From Chondrosia reniformis (lineage: Eukaryota; Porifera; Demospongiae; Chondrillida; Chondrillidae), in the NCBI GenBank assembly GCA_947172415.1, contig OX359192.1, forward strand, positions 808,501-872,500: a stretch of 64,000 nucleotides of DNA, in the 5' to 3' direction. The notes under the pieces are model-generated. The model had not been told where the DNA came from, ran no database searches, and saw nothing but the letters and a program-made list of their open reading frames with translations. Of the stretch, positions 22,801 through 35,140 are shown piece by piece (within the stretch, counting starts at the first letter, position 1; each line of letters begins with the position of its first letter). The position numbers and the translations under genes are program-made.

Positions 22801-25800
22801 CTGCCATTGATATATTAATGGATAATTCCAACAATCAGATCTCTTATTACACAAGCTCTAATCACTCACCCAAAAGGTGTGGAGGATGGACTATACACAG
22901 ATATCAAAATAAGCCTCTTACAGTAGACCAGGTGAAGGGATGACTTAAATGCAGGGCTGATATGAGATAAGATAGAGGTAATTGAAATGCTCTGGTGACT
23001 AGGTACCACACTAAGGTGTGTTCTATAAGGCACAACCACCATTCCATCCTCACCTCTCATGACTAGGGGAATTCAAAATATCCATTAAGCCTGGACACCT
23101 TTAGTGAAGTGTGCAATCTATCTAGTACTAGACTATGTCCAGATTAAGTGTGTCCTAATAAGGTGTTGCTCTATGTAGAAGAACCCTTAGAGTGGCTGGA
23201 GGCAAGCAAGGGGGTGTACATAACAGGTACTGGATCTGTGTATCTCTGGAATGCTAAGGGAGATATACCTCATATAATTTAGTGGTATGCAATGATGGAA
23301 TGCAAGCAGTAGTGTTGATATGTACTTGCTTTGAGATACGTAGGCATTGAATATTATTTTCCATTGTATCAGTATGAACACCATAAGCCAGCCATCAGCC
23401 TCTCAACACGCAGGTGGTACCTCTCAACACACAGGTGGTACCTCTCAACATCTTTCAGGATAGAGACACTCTACAGTATTGTAATCCTTAATCCAATGAA
23501 GGAGTAATGCATTGAAAGAAGACACAATTATGATCTAACAATAATTATGTGAAATTCACTTATGGCCTATCCACAATTATTGTGTCAGTGAGAGTGGGCA
23601 TCAAAGCCACATTATTGCTTCAATGGACCAGCATCATACCATACACAATTGAATTTACTAATAGACAGACCTATATTACAGTTTTAAAGACTTCAAATTC
23701 AATATTAAGACACAAGGGAAATCAAGATAATTACCTGCCTGTATTAACACTAGACAATTATCTGCCTGTATTAACACTAGACAATTACCATGATATAAGA
23801 CATCAAGCCTCTGCTGAATTCAAACTCAGTCTTCTATATTGACACACAATGTACACATTAATGTCAACAGACAATGTAACAAAATACATATAAATCCGTA
23901 CTCTCTACCAAACAACAGTCACTGGAACATTCCTGTTCATTCTGTGAAAGATTATTAAGCTACCATTTTGGAAAACTTGATAACATACTTGGATGATAGA
24001 AATTTCTTCTAACTGCACCAAACTTATCTTTGAGATGGTCCATCTTTTGACCATCTACGTAGAGACTAAAAGATGAACCATCTCAAAGATTCTAACATAC
24101 GTACTATGGAGAATATATTACATCATTATACCATTAGCACAGCCACAGACATTGTGCAATTAACATTTTGCAAATCTGATGACATTTACACTCAAAAAAG
24201 GAGCACAGTTTAATGCAGTTTACATAAGAATAGACCTACGTACACATCTCACTTTTCATTTCTCTCCAATTAAGAATCTATAAGCACCCTTTTATGATTC
24301 AGTTGATATCTAGTGGTCACATCCAGACATGGACCTATGACATTCTCACTTCTGGACGTTGTTCTCATGAATGGGACACACCCATTCACAGTAATTAGAG
24401 AGGTAGACACTGTCTTACATATTACATTACATAGTCTTACATACGTAGACAGATTCACAGAAGATCAGATAAAGCTAAAGAAAAGACAAAGACTCCCAGT
24501 GACCCAGTGGAGAAGAAGATGAAAGAAAGGAAAAGAAGGAAGAAAAGACTCCTGTATCTTCATCCAAAGCTCTCTTCAGGTTTAGTTCCCCTATAGGCTT
24601 TTTTTCAGAATAGGCATGGAATGTAGGAAAATGGTGTATTAGATTTTTCATATACAGCCACCAAAAGTGTTAAATGGGTGGAGAAAGTATTTATTGTTCT
24701 ATTGAGTGGGGTTTCACTCCTACTGTTTCAAAGGTCTGACCACAGATGGTGCTTATGTATACATACAAAACAGCCTCACGCATACAATACCTATTTATAC
24801 ATACAATCAAACTATGCATGTACTTGTATATCTATATGTTGTAGTAATATCTCTATATGTATACAGAATGTCAAGTAGGTCACATGAGAGGCTCATGAAT
24901 TGAAAGGGGGTGAATGGGTAGGTTGGCTAGTCCAAGTGTGATACCGTTGGTCTAAAGGAGTGTGGTCAAGGAAGCATTTAGAGATGGATATGTTATCAGA
25001 TTATCAAGTTATCTCCGAATTGGCCATTCAAGACAAGGATAATGACAGCAAATAAAAAATATTAAATAACTTGCCATATACGTACGTATACATATATATG
25101 TACTGTACGTAAATATCAATTTTCATATGTATCAGATAAAAATACGTATATGCCTCCTGGAATATGAAGATATAGACATTATATAAATCTTTCTGGTGGG
25201 ACCCTTGTAAAGCCTATGTAATATATATATATATATACTGTATATATGTGGCTAGTAGGAGCATCCCACCTAAAATAAGACCAATTGGTTGATTGATTGT
25301 ACAGAAACGGAGAGGTAGCAAGTTATGGGGCCAGAAAGGGATAATGTATAGTTTCAAATGTAAATTTGAACTCTGAAGTATAGCAGGTATGGTATGTATG
25401 GTAATATCACATTAATGTGTTTCTTTGTAAGTGAAAGCAATATACACATATATGTAAGCATGACTGAGAGATATCCTAAAATATTTCTTTGTACCATCAC
25501 TTTTGGTGAAGACATAACAGTTGTCTCACAAATGAATACTATACTTATTGCACTCAAGTCGAACTCCTTTAGCAACTAGTAGCCTCCTGGTCTCTTTTTA
25601 AGAAGAGGGCCTTCTTAGACTGACAACTAGTAGCCTCCTGACCTCTTATTAAGAAGAGGGCATGACTCACAATATGCAGTACAGATCAGTTGATTAGGAG
25701 TTGTTGCACAATTCCTCACAGCACAGCTTATTCACTCCTCCTCCTTCTTTAGAAACAGACTACATAGGACTGGCAGTGTTTACATGCTTGCTGTGTAAAA

Positions 25801-28800
25801 AATGAATGCACATCAATTCAGTCATCAAAATGAATAGCAAGAGGATATCTGCATCCAAATAGTGCATTTTCCCAAGCTCCATGACAGAGGTTTGTTTCAA
25901 AACTCTTACATTACCTCACGTAACTAGCATCTAATACACACAAGTTAAACAAGGAACTATATCTCAATTATCACACCACACTATTATACCAGAATTTACA
26001 CAATTAAATTTGGCTTCCATCCATAGCAACAGGTACAGTAGAGCACTGTGTCCTTACAGTTCAGAAAGGAGATAGAGTGTCACAGTTATATAACTGGGTG
26101 GAATCATTGTACTGGATCAAAGTGAGGAAGTTGCACAATAATTCTAACAATGCTATCTATTTTCAGAGAAACCCTTGCAATATGTTTATCAGTAGTGGCT
26201 GGATTCCACATGCAAGAGATATGCACCAGACTGTTGGTTGGAGAAAAAACTATTCACAACTCTAATGTTATCACTCATGAGAACACGGTCTCTTGGCTTC
26301 CATTGTGGGGACCTAACCGGATGATCTACATGCCTATTCTTGTGAGTTATTTTATCCAGAAACTGCACAGTGTTCATTCATAACTTGATAATACACACGT
26401 GAGAAAGGAATCAAACACACAGTAGTACAGCATCAAAATGCACTGCACATTGAAGCTCAAATGTGCTATTCGAAAAGGACATTTAGACTACACACAAGAG
26501 AATGTTATGTAAAATTGTAATACAGTAATGTACAGTACAAATGACATATTATTAAATACAATCATAACAACAAGTGAATTTGTTTGAATTGCATTCACAG
26601 AAAACTACCATTTTAATCAATGTATACTGAAAGATGTTATATAGCGAAAGCTAGCTTAATGACAGCCTGAAACATTCGGGTGACATCACACGAAGGACAG
26701 ATAAATCCCAGTTCACAAGTACAATTTCTATACAGAATAGTACCTCAGAAATTGAATACTTTGAAAGTAACAGCACTTACACATGGAAGTCCTTTGAAGT
26801 CCTAATTCACAGGCTTTGGATTGAATTTGAAAATTTAGTATTTATTGAAATTAGTTAATGAAAATATACAAGTGTACCTAAATCTCCAAATATACAAGTG
26901 TACCTAAATCTCCAAATATACAAGTGTACCTAAATCTCCAAATATACAAGTGTACCTAAATCTCCAAATATACAAGTGTACCTAAATCTCCAAATATACA
27001 AGTGTACCTAAGTCTCCAAATATACAAGTGTACCTAAATCTCCCATGTACAAGAGACATCTGTAACAAGCAGCCTTGATCCACTGAGCATGCTCTTCATC
27101 TGGATCAACATCTACAGACAACAAGAACACACAATTTCGAGCATATCAGTACCGTTGATCATAATATTCAGTAATAAAACAGCCTTACAAAGAGCAAAGC
27201 CTCACTATATATCCATTCTTTATATATTTATAGTTGTACATTCAAGCCTTTGTCTGTGTATTTACATACTATATGAGGCCGCCTCTTTTGTACCATTCTA
27301 TATATACAGTACTACTTAACCATCCGGCACTATAGATGAGTCAATATAAAGGAATTTATACATGTTTTACTCTTGGCAGGAATACATTGGTAGTGATCAA
27401 TACAGACCATTTAAGGTCATACTAGCACATTCAGTCTGACCATACAATAAATTTGCTTATTATCAATCAGTGATGTGTTGGCTAAACACGTTAGTTCATT
27501 AGACACTTGATAAATTATCTTATTATTGGCTCTGTTACTAAATTATTAATGTTGAAAGATATTTAATTTTCAATTCTCCCAGTTATCAGTTTCCTAGTAT
27601 AATTTCCCAAAGCAACACTTTACAAAGCAAGTAACAAACTTTGAAACATATGGCACACTCCTAAAATGGGTTGAAGGCAGTACTATTGAATATCATACAA
27701 TTGGTTACCGATTAAAACCACAAGTGTTGTAGCACAGGACTAAATTCAACTACACCATTTCCTTGACATACCTACTGTATATGCGTGTACTTAAGTATAA
27801 ATAGACTACATTACATGTCTTTCCCCATTTACATACATAATATACAGTTAGGAAACGGAGCAGCCAAACAATACAAGTTACCTTAACACAATTCTTAGAA
27901 ATGTAGACACCTTATTGACTTGTGCTGACTACACTAGCTTCTTTAAAAGAAGACATTTTGTTGAATATTTCTTATTTGTTCTCTGAAATTTAGGTCATCT
28001 AGAAGTGTAAGATGGCGTCCCAAGAAGAGCAGGTACGTACGTACATCACAACCGAATCATGGGAATTCAAAGGAATCATGAAGAGTAACAGGAGCTTGCC
28101 AGGACAATATTAATCACTTTAAAATCAGCAATAGATATTAAGTATATTACCTTTCTCTTTATAATTTCACAATTTATGCATTCAGTCAGTGAATGTATGT
28201 ATACGTATATGTGCCTTCAATATAATATACATATTAATTGGCTTAAGGAATAAAAACTTTCAAAAGATTCGTTCTCTTCACAGTAATAATGGCTATAGTA
28301 TCATGTAACACACACATTAACAGTCAAGACTCAACATTTCTACAGACCAAGTGACATTGGCTTACCAGAAGGAACAGATCCATTGAGTCCTGTAAAGTTG
28401 GTCCCACAAGAGTTCTCAAGGAGAAGAGTGAGGTTCTTATAAAATGCAATTGCAGAGCTGAGATGATTCAAGTACAGGTTGACCATTCTGTCTCCACTGC
28501 CCCATTTCTAGAAAGAGACACGATGGTACATTCACCCTGTGGTACCTCCTCATTATAACTGTTTAGACTATGTAGTACTCATATACACACAGCTATTAGA
28601 AACACATTGATACATAATAAAGAGTACATGTAGAGAGCTAAGGATTCACAAACAATCAAGAAAAAGACAAGACTCCCAGGGTCACTGATGAAGGGTGGAA
28701 TTCCCAGAAACAACTGTCTGGCCCAGTGGAGCAAAAGAAGAAAGAAAAAAGAATTCTGTATCTTCATCCTCTCACCAGGTTTAGTTTCCTATATGCCTTT

Positions 28801-30356
28801 TTAATTTATGACAGAGTAGGCATACGTAGCATGTAGGAAAATGGTGTATTAGATTTTTCATGTGCATGCATGGGCTATTCATTTCTCTTGAGTCAAACAG
28901 CTACTTTCTCATTGTACTTCACATGAGACTGCATGTCCATGTGTTCCATTACCTTCTTGGTCTGTCTGCACTGCTGTATTACATCGTAAAAGCCCTTCTT
29001 CCACAGCAATTCCTCTGTCTTCCTCTGATAACTCACATTTGGCATCTGAAGTAGCCGTTCACACTTGTCCCTTAATCTAATCAGACAGAGAAATATTAAA
29101 TAAGTCAGTCTCTACCTGAAATCTATGACATCACTAGAGTGCATTCTACAATTATGGTTCACTAGTACCTCTTAAATGGTCACTTAATAACACTTCTAAA
29201 TTTAAAAGAAGAAACTATAATGCAGTTACAAACCTTTTGTAAGAATACATTCACCTTCAGTGACAATACAAGGAACCATTAACACTTATTATAGAGTAAC
29301 TACTAAGATGGACCACCTGTGATGTTGGACTATTTAGCTGGTACATATAGGAGGGAAGTGAAGCATCACTCTATAGCAGCCCTTAGTACAAGAATGCAGC
29401 TCTGAGATTGATGCATACATACTGCCTACTTTATCTGTGACTTAAAAGATGATGACGACGACGATGGAGATGGATGATGATGATGGCAATGATGGGCGAT
29501 GGTGGTGATCTCTGCTATCATTAGAGTGATAAACTAAAGTTGGATAATTAGCCACAAAAAGTTGCATATTGGAGCTAGCTTCCTGCATGCTCTCCATGGG
29601 ATGGAGTACAGCCATTCCCAGTGCATGTATTCCATTACGCACTGACCATTTAGGTGTGAGGCGAGTAAAGTAATGAAGGTCCAAATAATCCTGTATTCCA
29701 CAATGTTCTACCAGTATTGTGATTAAATTTATATACGTTATTATTGTATAGTATTTAGAGCAAATAGGCTGTTGTGAATATTTATTGTAGGATAAAGGTA
29801 TTTCAATTATACATATATAAAGTTTTCATTTAAAGATAATAGCTACGCTACTGTTTCAAAATGGCTACTACTCAATTCAAAATTAGCTATGGAGTCACCT
29901 ATTCCATCTTGAATACTCACTTTCTTCTAAATGCTGCATTCTCTTGCGAAAAAAAATCAGAAATGTGTCGTACTGTTGCATGGTTCCTTTCAATCTGCTT
30001 ACTTAGGTCCCAAACTTGACTACATGCATGGAGCAATCTATAACTGACATACTTTTCACAGAATGAGGATGAATAGAATGATGGATGGATGGATGGGTGG
30101 ATGGATGGGTGGATGGATGGATGGGTGGGTGGATGGATGGATGGATGGGTGGGTGGATGGATGGATGGATGGGTGGATGGATGGATGGATGGATGGATGG
30201 GTGGATGGATGGGTGGGATGGATGGATGAGTGGGATGGATGGATGAATCAATGGATACATAATAGATGTGCAGTGAAGGTAGAAATACCTAAAAAGAGCC
30301 TTAGCCTGTGTGTTCTTGTCATCTGAACTGCACTTGGCAGTCCCTTTTCTATTCAT
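13891..30356 (-). CDS. SMG5: SMG5 homologue, nonsense-mediated mRNA decay factor
   Basis: SMG5 binds phosphorylated UPF1 with SMG7 and drives decay of aberrant mRNAs. Twenty exons, all GT-AG and phase-consistent, give 964 aa: 30289-30356, 29921-30019, 28953-29076, 28366-28507, 27034-27111, 22596-22679, 22111-22189, 21383-21508, 19832-19900, 19278-19495, 18413-19044, 17702-17887, 17398-17473, 16723-16859, 16578-16634, 16141-16308, 15761-15914, 15091-15187, 14905-14982, 13891-14113. Family landmarks include [40 protein letters not shown], an acidic Ser-rich middle, [31 protein letters not shown] and a C-terminal PIN-like domain with [10 protein letters not shown]. As in human SMG5 it ends with a Phe-Tyr...Trp motif (LSFYNHW). 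The intron after exon 5 is over 4 kb. Introns contain repeats but no other gene that I can support. Confidence 0.93.
14260..14700 (+). mobile_element. tRNA-derived SINE copy with nested foldback
   Basis: The tRNA-like part (~14590-14665) has the A box TAGCTCAGTTGCAGAGCA and a B box close to GGTTTAATTC. Upstream sequence (CCTCCCACTGGAAAT, AATAAAATCA, GGGGAAACATGAAGG) matches the copy near 40.0 kb, so the repeat is longer than the tRNA head. A foldback element at ~14350-14490 sits inside it, flanked on both sides by GGTTGAGTCTA, which looks like an 11-base target duplication. Confidence 0.6.
14395..14488 (+). mobile_element. foldback element with degenerate hammerhead-like core
   Basis: Arms TCAACTTTTAGAGCGTC and GACGCTCTAAAAGTCA are near-perfect inverted repeats. 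Just inside the left arm the plus strand reads CTAATTGAAGGGGTCGAAAC followed by GTC (14416-14439), resembling CUGAUGA-stem-GAAAC-GUC with two core changes. Same layout as the element at 439-552. Confidence 0.45.
14747..14890. repeat. foldback (hairpin) element, arms ~60 bases
   Basis: Left arm from CCCTTAAAATCTTA to CTTGTACAA pairs with right arm TTGTACAAGAAACAGCTG to TTAAGATTTTAAGGG, with small gaps. The inner 18 bases pair exactly. No coding. Confidence 0.8.
16032..16097. repeat. perfect 28-bp hairpin in SMG5 intron
   Basis: Arms 16032-16059 and 16070-16097 are exact reverse complements (TAGAAAGTTATTGAGTGTC...) with a 10-base loop. It lies about 45 bases downstream (in gene sense) of the donor of the exon at 16141-16308. 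It could be a MITE or a small hairpin RNA. Confidence 0.85.
17520..17665. repeat. tandem repeat, unit ~24 bp, in SMG5 intron
   Basis: Units read roughly GGGTTTGTATATAAATACCACA, about five copies. Intronic, just past the donor of the exon at 17702-17887. Confidence 0.75.
17943..18136. mobile_element. MITE with TACCGTA-type terminal inverted repeats
   Basis: Ends ATACCGTAAAGTGGGAAAAT and its near reverse complement (ATTTTCCCTCTATACGGTAT) border ~190 AT-rich bases with internal GCAAAATTG-like pairing. A TA target duplication is plausible. Non-coding, in an SMG5 intron. Confidence 0.75.
24005..24100. repeat. foldback element related to the one at 14.4 kb
   Basis: The stretch TTCTTCTAACTGC, ACCAAACTTATCTTTGAGATGG and the complementary CCATCTCAAAG make a hairpin. 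The left part is shared with 14360-14390. No hammerhead core seen in this copy. Confidence 0.6.
24471..24660 (+). mobile_element. dispersed repeat R1, copy b
   Basis: Full right part of R1, but the hammerhead core is missing: GACTCCCAG is followed almost directly by TGACCCAGTGGAG. In SMG5 intron 5. Confidence 0.75.
26862..27043. repeat. 26-bp minisatellite overlapping an SMG5 splice donor
   Basis: Seven copies of AAATATACAAGTGTACCTAA plus ATCTCC. The last copy includes the end of SMG5 exon 5 and its donor (GGAGATTTAG|GTACAC in gene sense, exon end 27034). Each repeat therefore carries a copy of the exon end and GT site. Confidence 0.9.
28655..28862 (+). mobile_element. dispersed repeat R1, copy c (reference copy)
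   Basis: Complete copy with an intact hammerhead motif, purine-rich middle and the typical end TGTATTAGATTTTTCATG. In an SMG5 intron, opposite to the gene. Confidence 0.8.
28679..28724 (+). ncRNA. hammerhead ribozyme motif (R1 copy c)
   Basis: Stem I GGGUCA (28679-28684) pairs with UGGCCC (28719-28724) over six pairs including one G-U. The core CUGAUGA is 28685-28691, stem II GGG...CCC follows, then GAAAC (28707-28711), a short stem III ACA/UGU and the triplet GUC ending at 28718, where cleavage is expected. All invariant core bases are present. The A-A opposition flanking stem II is unusual. Activity is not shown by sequence alone. Confidence 0.65.
30064..30245. repeat. GGAT/GGGT microsatellite
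   Basis: About 180 bases of GGAT with GGGT variants in SMG5 intron 1, open in both strands' translations only because of its simple sequence. Confidence 0.9.
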
Positions 30357-31320
30357 TGTTATAACATTGTATTACTCCTGGAAACAGAAAATAATGTGCA
30401 CTGCCAGTTATATTGCGGCAGTTCCTTTGAGGTCTTATGGTATTAGTGGCATTAGTCACATTATGATTGATGCCATATATAAGGTATAGACACTGCCCAG
30501 GCTTCATCGCCATTAATCAGTGGCGCTATAAAACGAGAAGAAACGGGAATTTCGTAGGACAGCGAATCGGTCGCTCAGGAATTTCGTCCATCCGTCTAGA
30601 ATTGCTGTGAAGAAGACACTAGATAACTGTTGGAGTGCTATATAAAGCCTAAATCTAGTCACTTAGCCATGAGGAAGTAAGAAGAAATTAACGAAGAGAA
30701 ATTGTAAAGACAATCAACGGACAGTGCAGCTACCGCTATATAGCTGTTACGGAAACTATCGCCATGTCACAAGAGCTGCTTAATGGGGCATGACGATCTT
30801 CTATTATCAGTTCATCATCAAAAGCGCTAGTGCGTGCCAGGGAGATGCCAGTGTGGTTATCGTCTTGGAGACCTTTTCGCGTTCAAAGTGATCGGGTTGC
30901 CGTCTGAGCGACAGAACCTCGACCGAAGGTAGCTCACACGGTAACCTGGTCGCTTCGAAGGCGAAGATGGAAAACTACTGACGCCAACAGATCTGGGAGA
31001 GTCGACTCTATAGTCGGAATAGTAATCGAAGACTGGCTTTCACGAAAGCTTTTATACTCCTCAGGTATGGCTGTAATCGACAGCACTTTATATACACTTT
31101 TAGCTATATGTAAGCTGATAATTAGTAGAATACTCATAGTCGACGTACGTACGTATATACGTACATGAATACGCAGATCCTACAAGACAGCGGACCTACT
31201 GGATAGAGCGCGGTCTATAGTGATAACATGCATGGGCTGAAGGAATTAATTACAGAGGAACACAGAAAAACTTGTATTCTCAAACTGAATGAGTGGCCAT
31301 AGTGATACTCACTCAGTGCA
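30357..31320. promoter_or_regulatory. SMG5 upstream region
   Basis: Bases 30400-31000 are richer in G+C than the surroundings, with several CpGs and a TATAAAAC-like box on the plus strand at ~30530. The SMG5 promoter should be here. No ORF or known element seen; an old repeat is possible. Confidence 0.35.
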
Positions 31321-31493
31321 GTCACAGATGTATGATCTACGGTCGAGTAAACTTGAAAAATTCCTATCCAAATAGTATGTATGTGAAAACCATATACATG
31401 TACCAGTAAAAACCACTACGGTGTACGTATCAATCCTTCAATCCTACCCAATGTAACGATGAGTTATACCCTATACGTACATAATAATGGAAG

Positions 31494-31620
31494 GTGAGAA
31501 TAAAGTCTTATTGAGCGTCAGCAACATGAATTTACTAATTCTGGACGTTTCAACCCGGAGGTCTTCATCAGCAATATCTCTTAATGATCGCAACAAGCAC
31601 TCCTTATTCCTAGAAGGTAT
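31494..31620 (-). mobile_element. repeat with hammerhead-like core
   Basis: Minus strand at 31544-31572 reads UGCUGAUGAAGACC, UCCG, GGUUGAAACGUC: core CUGAUGA, a GACC/GGUU stem with a UNCG-type tetraloop, then GAAAC and GUC. The sequence 3' of it (GTTGCTGACGCTCAA) matches the element at 439-552, so they are one family. Confidence 0.55.
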
Positions 31621-32879
31621 ACATCTCTTATATATGTACTTCACTGTTAGCATTTTGTGAAGAAGTTATGGACAAGGAGTTGACACATAACAATGTTTCA
31701 TCATTGCTAAGTTGTTTAACTGATCAGGTATATATTGAAAAAAAACTGTAAAATTAACTTAACAAAATTAAAATATACTTATTAGGCAATGTACAATAAC
31801 ATCACGTAACTAATTGAGAATAGTCACTTCATAGGAAAGAATAAAGAAATAGAGCAAGCTACGAAAAGAAATTACTACATGATTCTCTTTGTAGATCTTA
31901 GAATGTTACAGTATTTCTTGTTGCAACTGGTTAAGCTACTTGTCCTTCTAACAAGCGTCAAAAGACCAAATAATGCAAAAGCAAGCGCTACACTGTCAAA
32001 GAAGGATTGATCAAGGAAATGTTAACATTAAATAGAACCTTACAACATGTTTGCTATTCATCCAAACCTTGTACAGCATTTTCACAAAACAATGTGAAAA
32101 TAGTTGAATATATTCAAATGACACTGTATATCTTACTGAAGACCACATTTTTAGGTAGCAGTTAAAGGTGGGCCTTATTTAGGCAACAACATCCATATGT
32201 ATAATGCATTGATTAGACCAGCCATGAACTCTTGTGCCATCCTTGAAGAAGATGGAGAACTTTGATAGACTTAACACATTAATGGATGCATATATGTATG
32301 TATAAACAGACATTATCATTGAAATGGGTTGAGCTTCTATGAGACCTCTCACTGTGGGCCTTTATTCTAAGGTAGATATAGCATGCAAGAAACTGGTTGA
32401 CTGGTTGCTAGATTATTAACGATGAAACCTTTACAGTTAGGTACGTAGATCCAGTCTTTGTATACAGAACAGGTTATACGACAAATTACCACTAAATGGC
32501 TACCTACATACTGAGCAGTCTGCATGGAAGACCTATTATATTCATTAGAGGTATATAAATCATTCAATCACAACAATCTTAAGATAATTAATGGTAAATG
32601 ATCCTACCCTTGAGGTATGTACTTGTAGTAGGGTTATCTTTAGTTAGGCAACACTGGAAAACATATGAACTAGCTGTGAATTATGTATCCTGGTAAAGTG
32701 TTGTAGAGTGGAATGCAAATTTTGTGATATCAATACTGTTCCGCCTCACCTGTGAGCCACATAATACTGCGTTACAACATCACCTTTGCGACCACACATG
32801 AAATAACAATCATAAGGCTAGGACATAATCAGTAAGGAATACGGCCGGCCGGTATACCAGTTACCCAAGAGGTATCACA

Positions 32880-33080
32880 CTTGTGTTACATCCCAGGGTC
32901 AGCTGGTGAAGAGTGAAATTTCCCGAAACAGCTCTCTGGCCCAGTAGAGAAGAAGAGAAGTAGAAGTAGAAAACTCTTGTATCCTCATCCAAAACTCTCA
33001 CTAAAAGTTTTGTTCCCTGTAGATCTTTATGCTAAAGTAGATGTAGCATGTAAGAAAATGGTGTGTTAGTTTCCTCATAA
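32880..33080 (+). mobile_element. dispersed repeat R1, copy d
   Basis: Complete but diverged: the core reads CUGGUGA instead of CUGAUGA and the cleavage triplet region reads CUCUC, so the ribozyme is probably dead; GAAAC and stem I (GGGUCA/UGGCCC) persist. Confidence 0.7.
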
Positions 33081-34164
33081 AATTGTACAGCACTATTAAA
33101 GAGGAAATGGCCTCTATACTATTACCAAATCATTGTTACGTTGAGTTACATTTTAACAGATGCATCTTACAACAGAATTATTGTATAATTTTGAATAAAG
33201 ATAATCATACGAAATCTCAAGCCACAGAGAGAAGAATAGCAACCTGACCCCTCAGGAAATTTATTCCAATGACTCTTCAATGCAAATGGGGCTCCCAAAA
33301 TCCTCACATTAGAACTTCCAAGCTAATTACATTACAACACAATGACATCATGTTCTATTAATAGTACAAATGTTAGCAGTATAAGAAAACATGACCAATG
33401 GAGGTTAATATGACAATAAACTCTAATCACCATGGAGTTCATACAATCTATGGTAAGATATCATATATGTCATTATAATTTACTGGTTCAAGTATTTTGA
33501 GGAAGGCCTCCTATAACAAACATTCAACTACAAGAGCTTCCTTTTGAAAACACCTTCTGTTAACCAGGTCATATAAAACCAGATTTTTAGCACATGGAAA
33601 TTACATATAAAAACAGAAACCTTTATAAGAATAATCCTATTACAGAATCATCCTATGAAAACTCCCAAGATGGCATTATAAAGTAATAGTCTAAGTGTCC
33701 ATATACCGCTGTATGTTAGAACAATATGGTTGCGGAGAGGGGGAAGGTGCAGCTGATGCCTGAATGGTTACTCATACTCCACTGCACCATGGGATGGCTG
33801 GTTGGAGTAGTACATGTTCTCCATTGATTTGCTAGTCAAATAACTTGAGAACATGCTATAAGCTAACACACAAATAGGTCGTAATACACCAATATGGATT
33901 CACAAAAGGACAATATATTTTGATGCATGCTGTATATACGTATATAACTTTCACGCTTTAGTGTAGAGTAAGTTTTGGGGTCAGCAGTATAGTGAATCTA
34001 TGTAAAGGTAATCATAAAGCATTAAATGTATTACATCATGCTGTATGTACATGAATTATCTAAAACACCACATTCCAAAAGCTATGGTTATCATGTCTAT
34101 GAAGCTAAGGAAACACAAAGAGAATAGACTACACAATTATCTTAGACTAATGACTTAGGGCAAA

Positions 34165-34235
34165 CCTATAGAGCTTTGGATGAGGATACAGTTAGGCTTC
34201 TATTCTTCCTTTCTCCACTGGGCCATGTCCTGTAC
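34165..34235 (-). mobile_element. dispersed repeat R1, copy e (partial)
   Basis: Holds only the middle of R1 (AGCTTTGGATGAGGATAC...CCACTGGGCCA); the hammerhead part is missing. Confidence 0.6.
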
Positions 34236-34684
34236 TGAATACCAGCGATTCACAAAGTGTGACAGCCTATATAATGTGACTACCATAAAGTGTAATAAAG
34301 CTTTATAGAAGCAAAGAAATTTGGTAATTCATAATAACTGGATTAGGATACTGTGTGAGTGTGTGTCCCTTCTCATTGACCTTATTAGGCATCAGACTAC
34401 CACTAACTAACCGTTCCTTTATTCAGTTACAGCCAAATAGGATGGTCATTCTCTATATACCTCTTCTTACACTTGCCTCCTATGGCCCAGCTAATGAGAA
34501 GTTAGCACCTCAGTTTTAAGTACACTGCTTCTGTGTACCTGAACAGTACTTGGATTAAGACAGGCAGGCAGGCAATTAGCACATTTGTATAGTATGTGCA
34601 CAAATGTGATCAATCCAGTTAGTCTTACAAGGAAACATTGATTCACTTTGTCATTAGGATAAGACTTATAGAACTTACTGTACA

Positions 34685-34832
34685 TATGTGGCCCAGTGGA
34701 GAAAAAGAAGGAAGGAAAAGAAAAATCTTCAGGACCTGTATCTTCATCCAAAGCTCTCCCCAGGTTTAGTTCCCCATAGGCTTTTTATAGAGTAGGCATA
34801 GCATGTAGGAAAATGGTGTATTAGATTTTTCA
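34685..34832 (+). mobile_element. dispersed repeat R1, copy f (5'-truncated)
   Basis: Starts at GGCCCAGTGGAG, i.e. just after the usual cleavage position, and ends with the typical TGTATTAGATTTTTCATG. Core absent. Confidence 0.7.
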
Positions 34833-35140
34833 TGTACGTACGTACACTGTAATAGTATGGTCAATATCTTGCTGTACACAGGGTGTGGCACAACTTATAT
34901 AAACTACAGACATGACAGGAGGGGCAGGATTTCCGGGGTGAAGGGGGGACATTTGACATGATATAATCTAGTCCCCTTAGAGTTTGGGTTAGCCAAAAAC
35001 TAACCATTCAATAACAAGAGTAACTGATCATTATCGAATATACGTACACAGGTACATACATGTGCATTGGTCGGTACTTGACTAATGCAAAGATATCAAG
35101 TAGCATCTCTCATCATTACTGCAGTACAATCAGCCACATA

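Larger units (their letters stand above)
31621..35138. other. gene-poor intergenic region
   Basis: No exon with splice support was found on either strand. Contains three R1 copies (listed separately) and AT-rich filler. Confidence 0.5.

Noticed and set aside
30003-30356. Minus ORF rich in HPSIHPS as a protein
   Set aside because: Microsatellite in SMG5 intron 1; only its first 68 bases are real coding (exon 1).
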